Below, piece after piece: positions 63,090 through 64,000 of a DNA stretch of 64,000 nucleotides. Below the pieces are notes generated by a model. The model made no database searches. It was given only the letters and a program-made list of their open reading frames with translations, and was not told the DNA's origin. The stretch lies in NCBI GenBank assembly GCA_037953745.1, contig JBAKBP010003230.1, forward strand, positions 93,947 to 157,946, in the 5' to 3' direction. Made by a program: the position numbers and the translations under genes. Position 1 is the first letter of the stretch. Each line of letters starts with the position of its first letter. The DNA is from Lithodes maja. Lineage: Eukaryota > Arthropoda > Malacostraca > Decapoda > Lithodidae.

Positions 63090-63640
63090 GAGCTGCCTCA
63101 TTTGTCAGGTTTTTAAATTCATGATCAGACTAAGGCCTGATCCTACATCTTTCTAGGTCTGCCCCTTGGTGCAGCTCCCTCTTTGTTCATGGACTTGCAT
63201 CTTTTCACCCAACTTAGTTCATTCATCCTCTCCACATTTCCAAACCCTCCAAGCCTGCTAGTACACATCTCATCACTGATACACTTGATATCTATCCGTC
63301 TCCTCAACTCTTCACTATGTATCCTATCATGCAGATTGGTCCCACACATCCATCTCACCATTCTCATCTTCTTACATTTCATTCTGTTGATATCATCCAC
63401 TTTGACAGGCCATATTTCGGAAGCAGATGTCATTACGGTTTTAGCACATGAGGCTTACACCTTTCCCTTCAAGGGAAGGCGGAATCTTCCACCACCGGCA
63501 AAGATGGTATCTACCAAGTAGCAAAACATGTCCACCATCTCCTGTGACTCATTGCCAAGGTTAACACTCACAAGCTTACCTTTGCATACTATGCAAACAG
63601 TGGGCCCTTGTGAGTAGCGATTCAATTAGTCTAGCCAAAC
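63090..63640 (-). pseudogene. LINE B family fragment (reverse)
   Basis: The minus strand encodes FCIVCKGKLVSVNLGNESQE, MVDMFCYLVDTIFAGGG, then after a gap SASEIWPVKVDDINRM, RMVRWMCGTNLHDRI and CKSMNKEGAAPRGRPRK. Same order as LINE B, but diverged and with a deletion near 63480. Confidence 0.8.
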
Positions 63641-64000
63641 TGCTGCTAACCCCAAAACCGATAACAGCAAGGCCCATTGTCTATGGAAAAAAGGCCAAAC
63701 TACTTTGGGCCCTTTGACAAAATCAATCCCATATTATCCGCCTTTGACTATTAATTTTAAGCATAATATACATAGAATATTAAGGGTCTCCTCAGGAATA
63801 ACTGAAGGCCACCAAGATACTTTCTCAGAATATACAGTAAGATGCTATACAATTTCTTCTTCCATGCATAAACCCTCTTCACAACTTCCTTTTTAGCTGC
63901 AGCGTTTATGTCACCTTCCGGGCATCTAACCGGCTCCTCTCTGTCCCCTCAACCACCATCAGGCACCGCCTCACCTGTGGCAGCCTTCTCAACAACTGAT
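63641..64000. other. End of window, nothing recognised
   Basis: Short open frames without family resemblance. It could be LINE B upstream sequence too diverged to recognise. Confidence 0.3.

Overview
This is a eukaryotic, intron-rich and transposon-saturated stretch. It comes from an invertebrate, most likely an arthropod and plausibly a malacostracan crustacean. That call is inference: it rests on the mix of CR1/L2-like and RTE-like LINEs, piggyBac and pogo/Tigger-type elements, tRNA-derived SINEs, long AT-rich introns and frequent TACTGTACAGTA-like motifs. There are no bacterial-style operons, no rRNA and no convincing functional tRNA.

Only one host gene is recognisable. It is the C-terminal half of a major-facilitator transporter of the SVOP/SV2 family, on the + strand. 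Seven exons (8018-8143, 22638-22725, 25592-25712, 43374-43555, 44588-44699, 47845-47929, 49020-49226) all have AG/GT borders and compatible phases. They join into one open frame of 306 codons plus a stop. The 5' exons lie outside the window or were not found. The introns hold almost everything else.

Intron 1 (8.1-22.6 kb) holds a deep nest. An L2/CR1-like LINE (LINE C, minus strand) is split by a 10.1-kb TIR element (T1, 11330-21473). T1 holds an RTE-like LINE (LINE B). LINE B is split by a near-complete CR1-like LINE (LINE A, minus strand), whose ORF begins with a signal-peptide-like segment and a 2A-like NPGP motif. LINE A is itself split by a Tigger-type element. LINE B also carries a TTAA MITE (M2). 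Intron 3 (25.7-43.4 kb) holds two copies of MITE M1, each hit by a piggyBac-type element at the corresponding TTAA. It also holds LINE D, and a second 10-kb TIR element (T2, 33026-42988) containing an almost intact piggyBac (PB2) and a two-ORF LINE (LINE F).

Upstream of the first exon lies another near-intact piggyBac (PB1, 1376-5671). Downstream of the last exon are further MITEs, an RTE-like LINE with a long ORF (LINE E, about 53.1-55.5 kb), a satellite block with three periods (55.5-57.9 kb), a decayed piggyBac of a different lineage (58.2-60.6 kb) and a tRNA-derived SINE.

Labels used below: M1-M7 are small TTAA-flanked MITE families defined by repeated copies or terminal inverted repeats seen here. 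M8 is a TA-flanked MITE. S1 is a SINE-like family with a CAA-rich tail. PB means piggyBac. All family names of this kind are mine. Many MITEs sit within tens of bases of SVOP exons, and one appears to begin at the SVOP stop codon.
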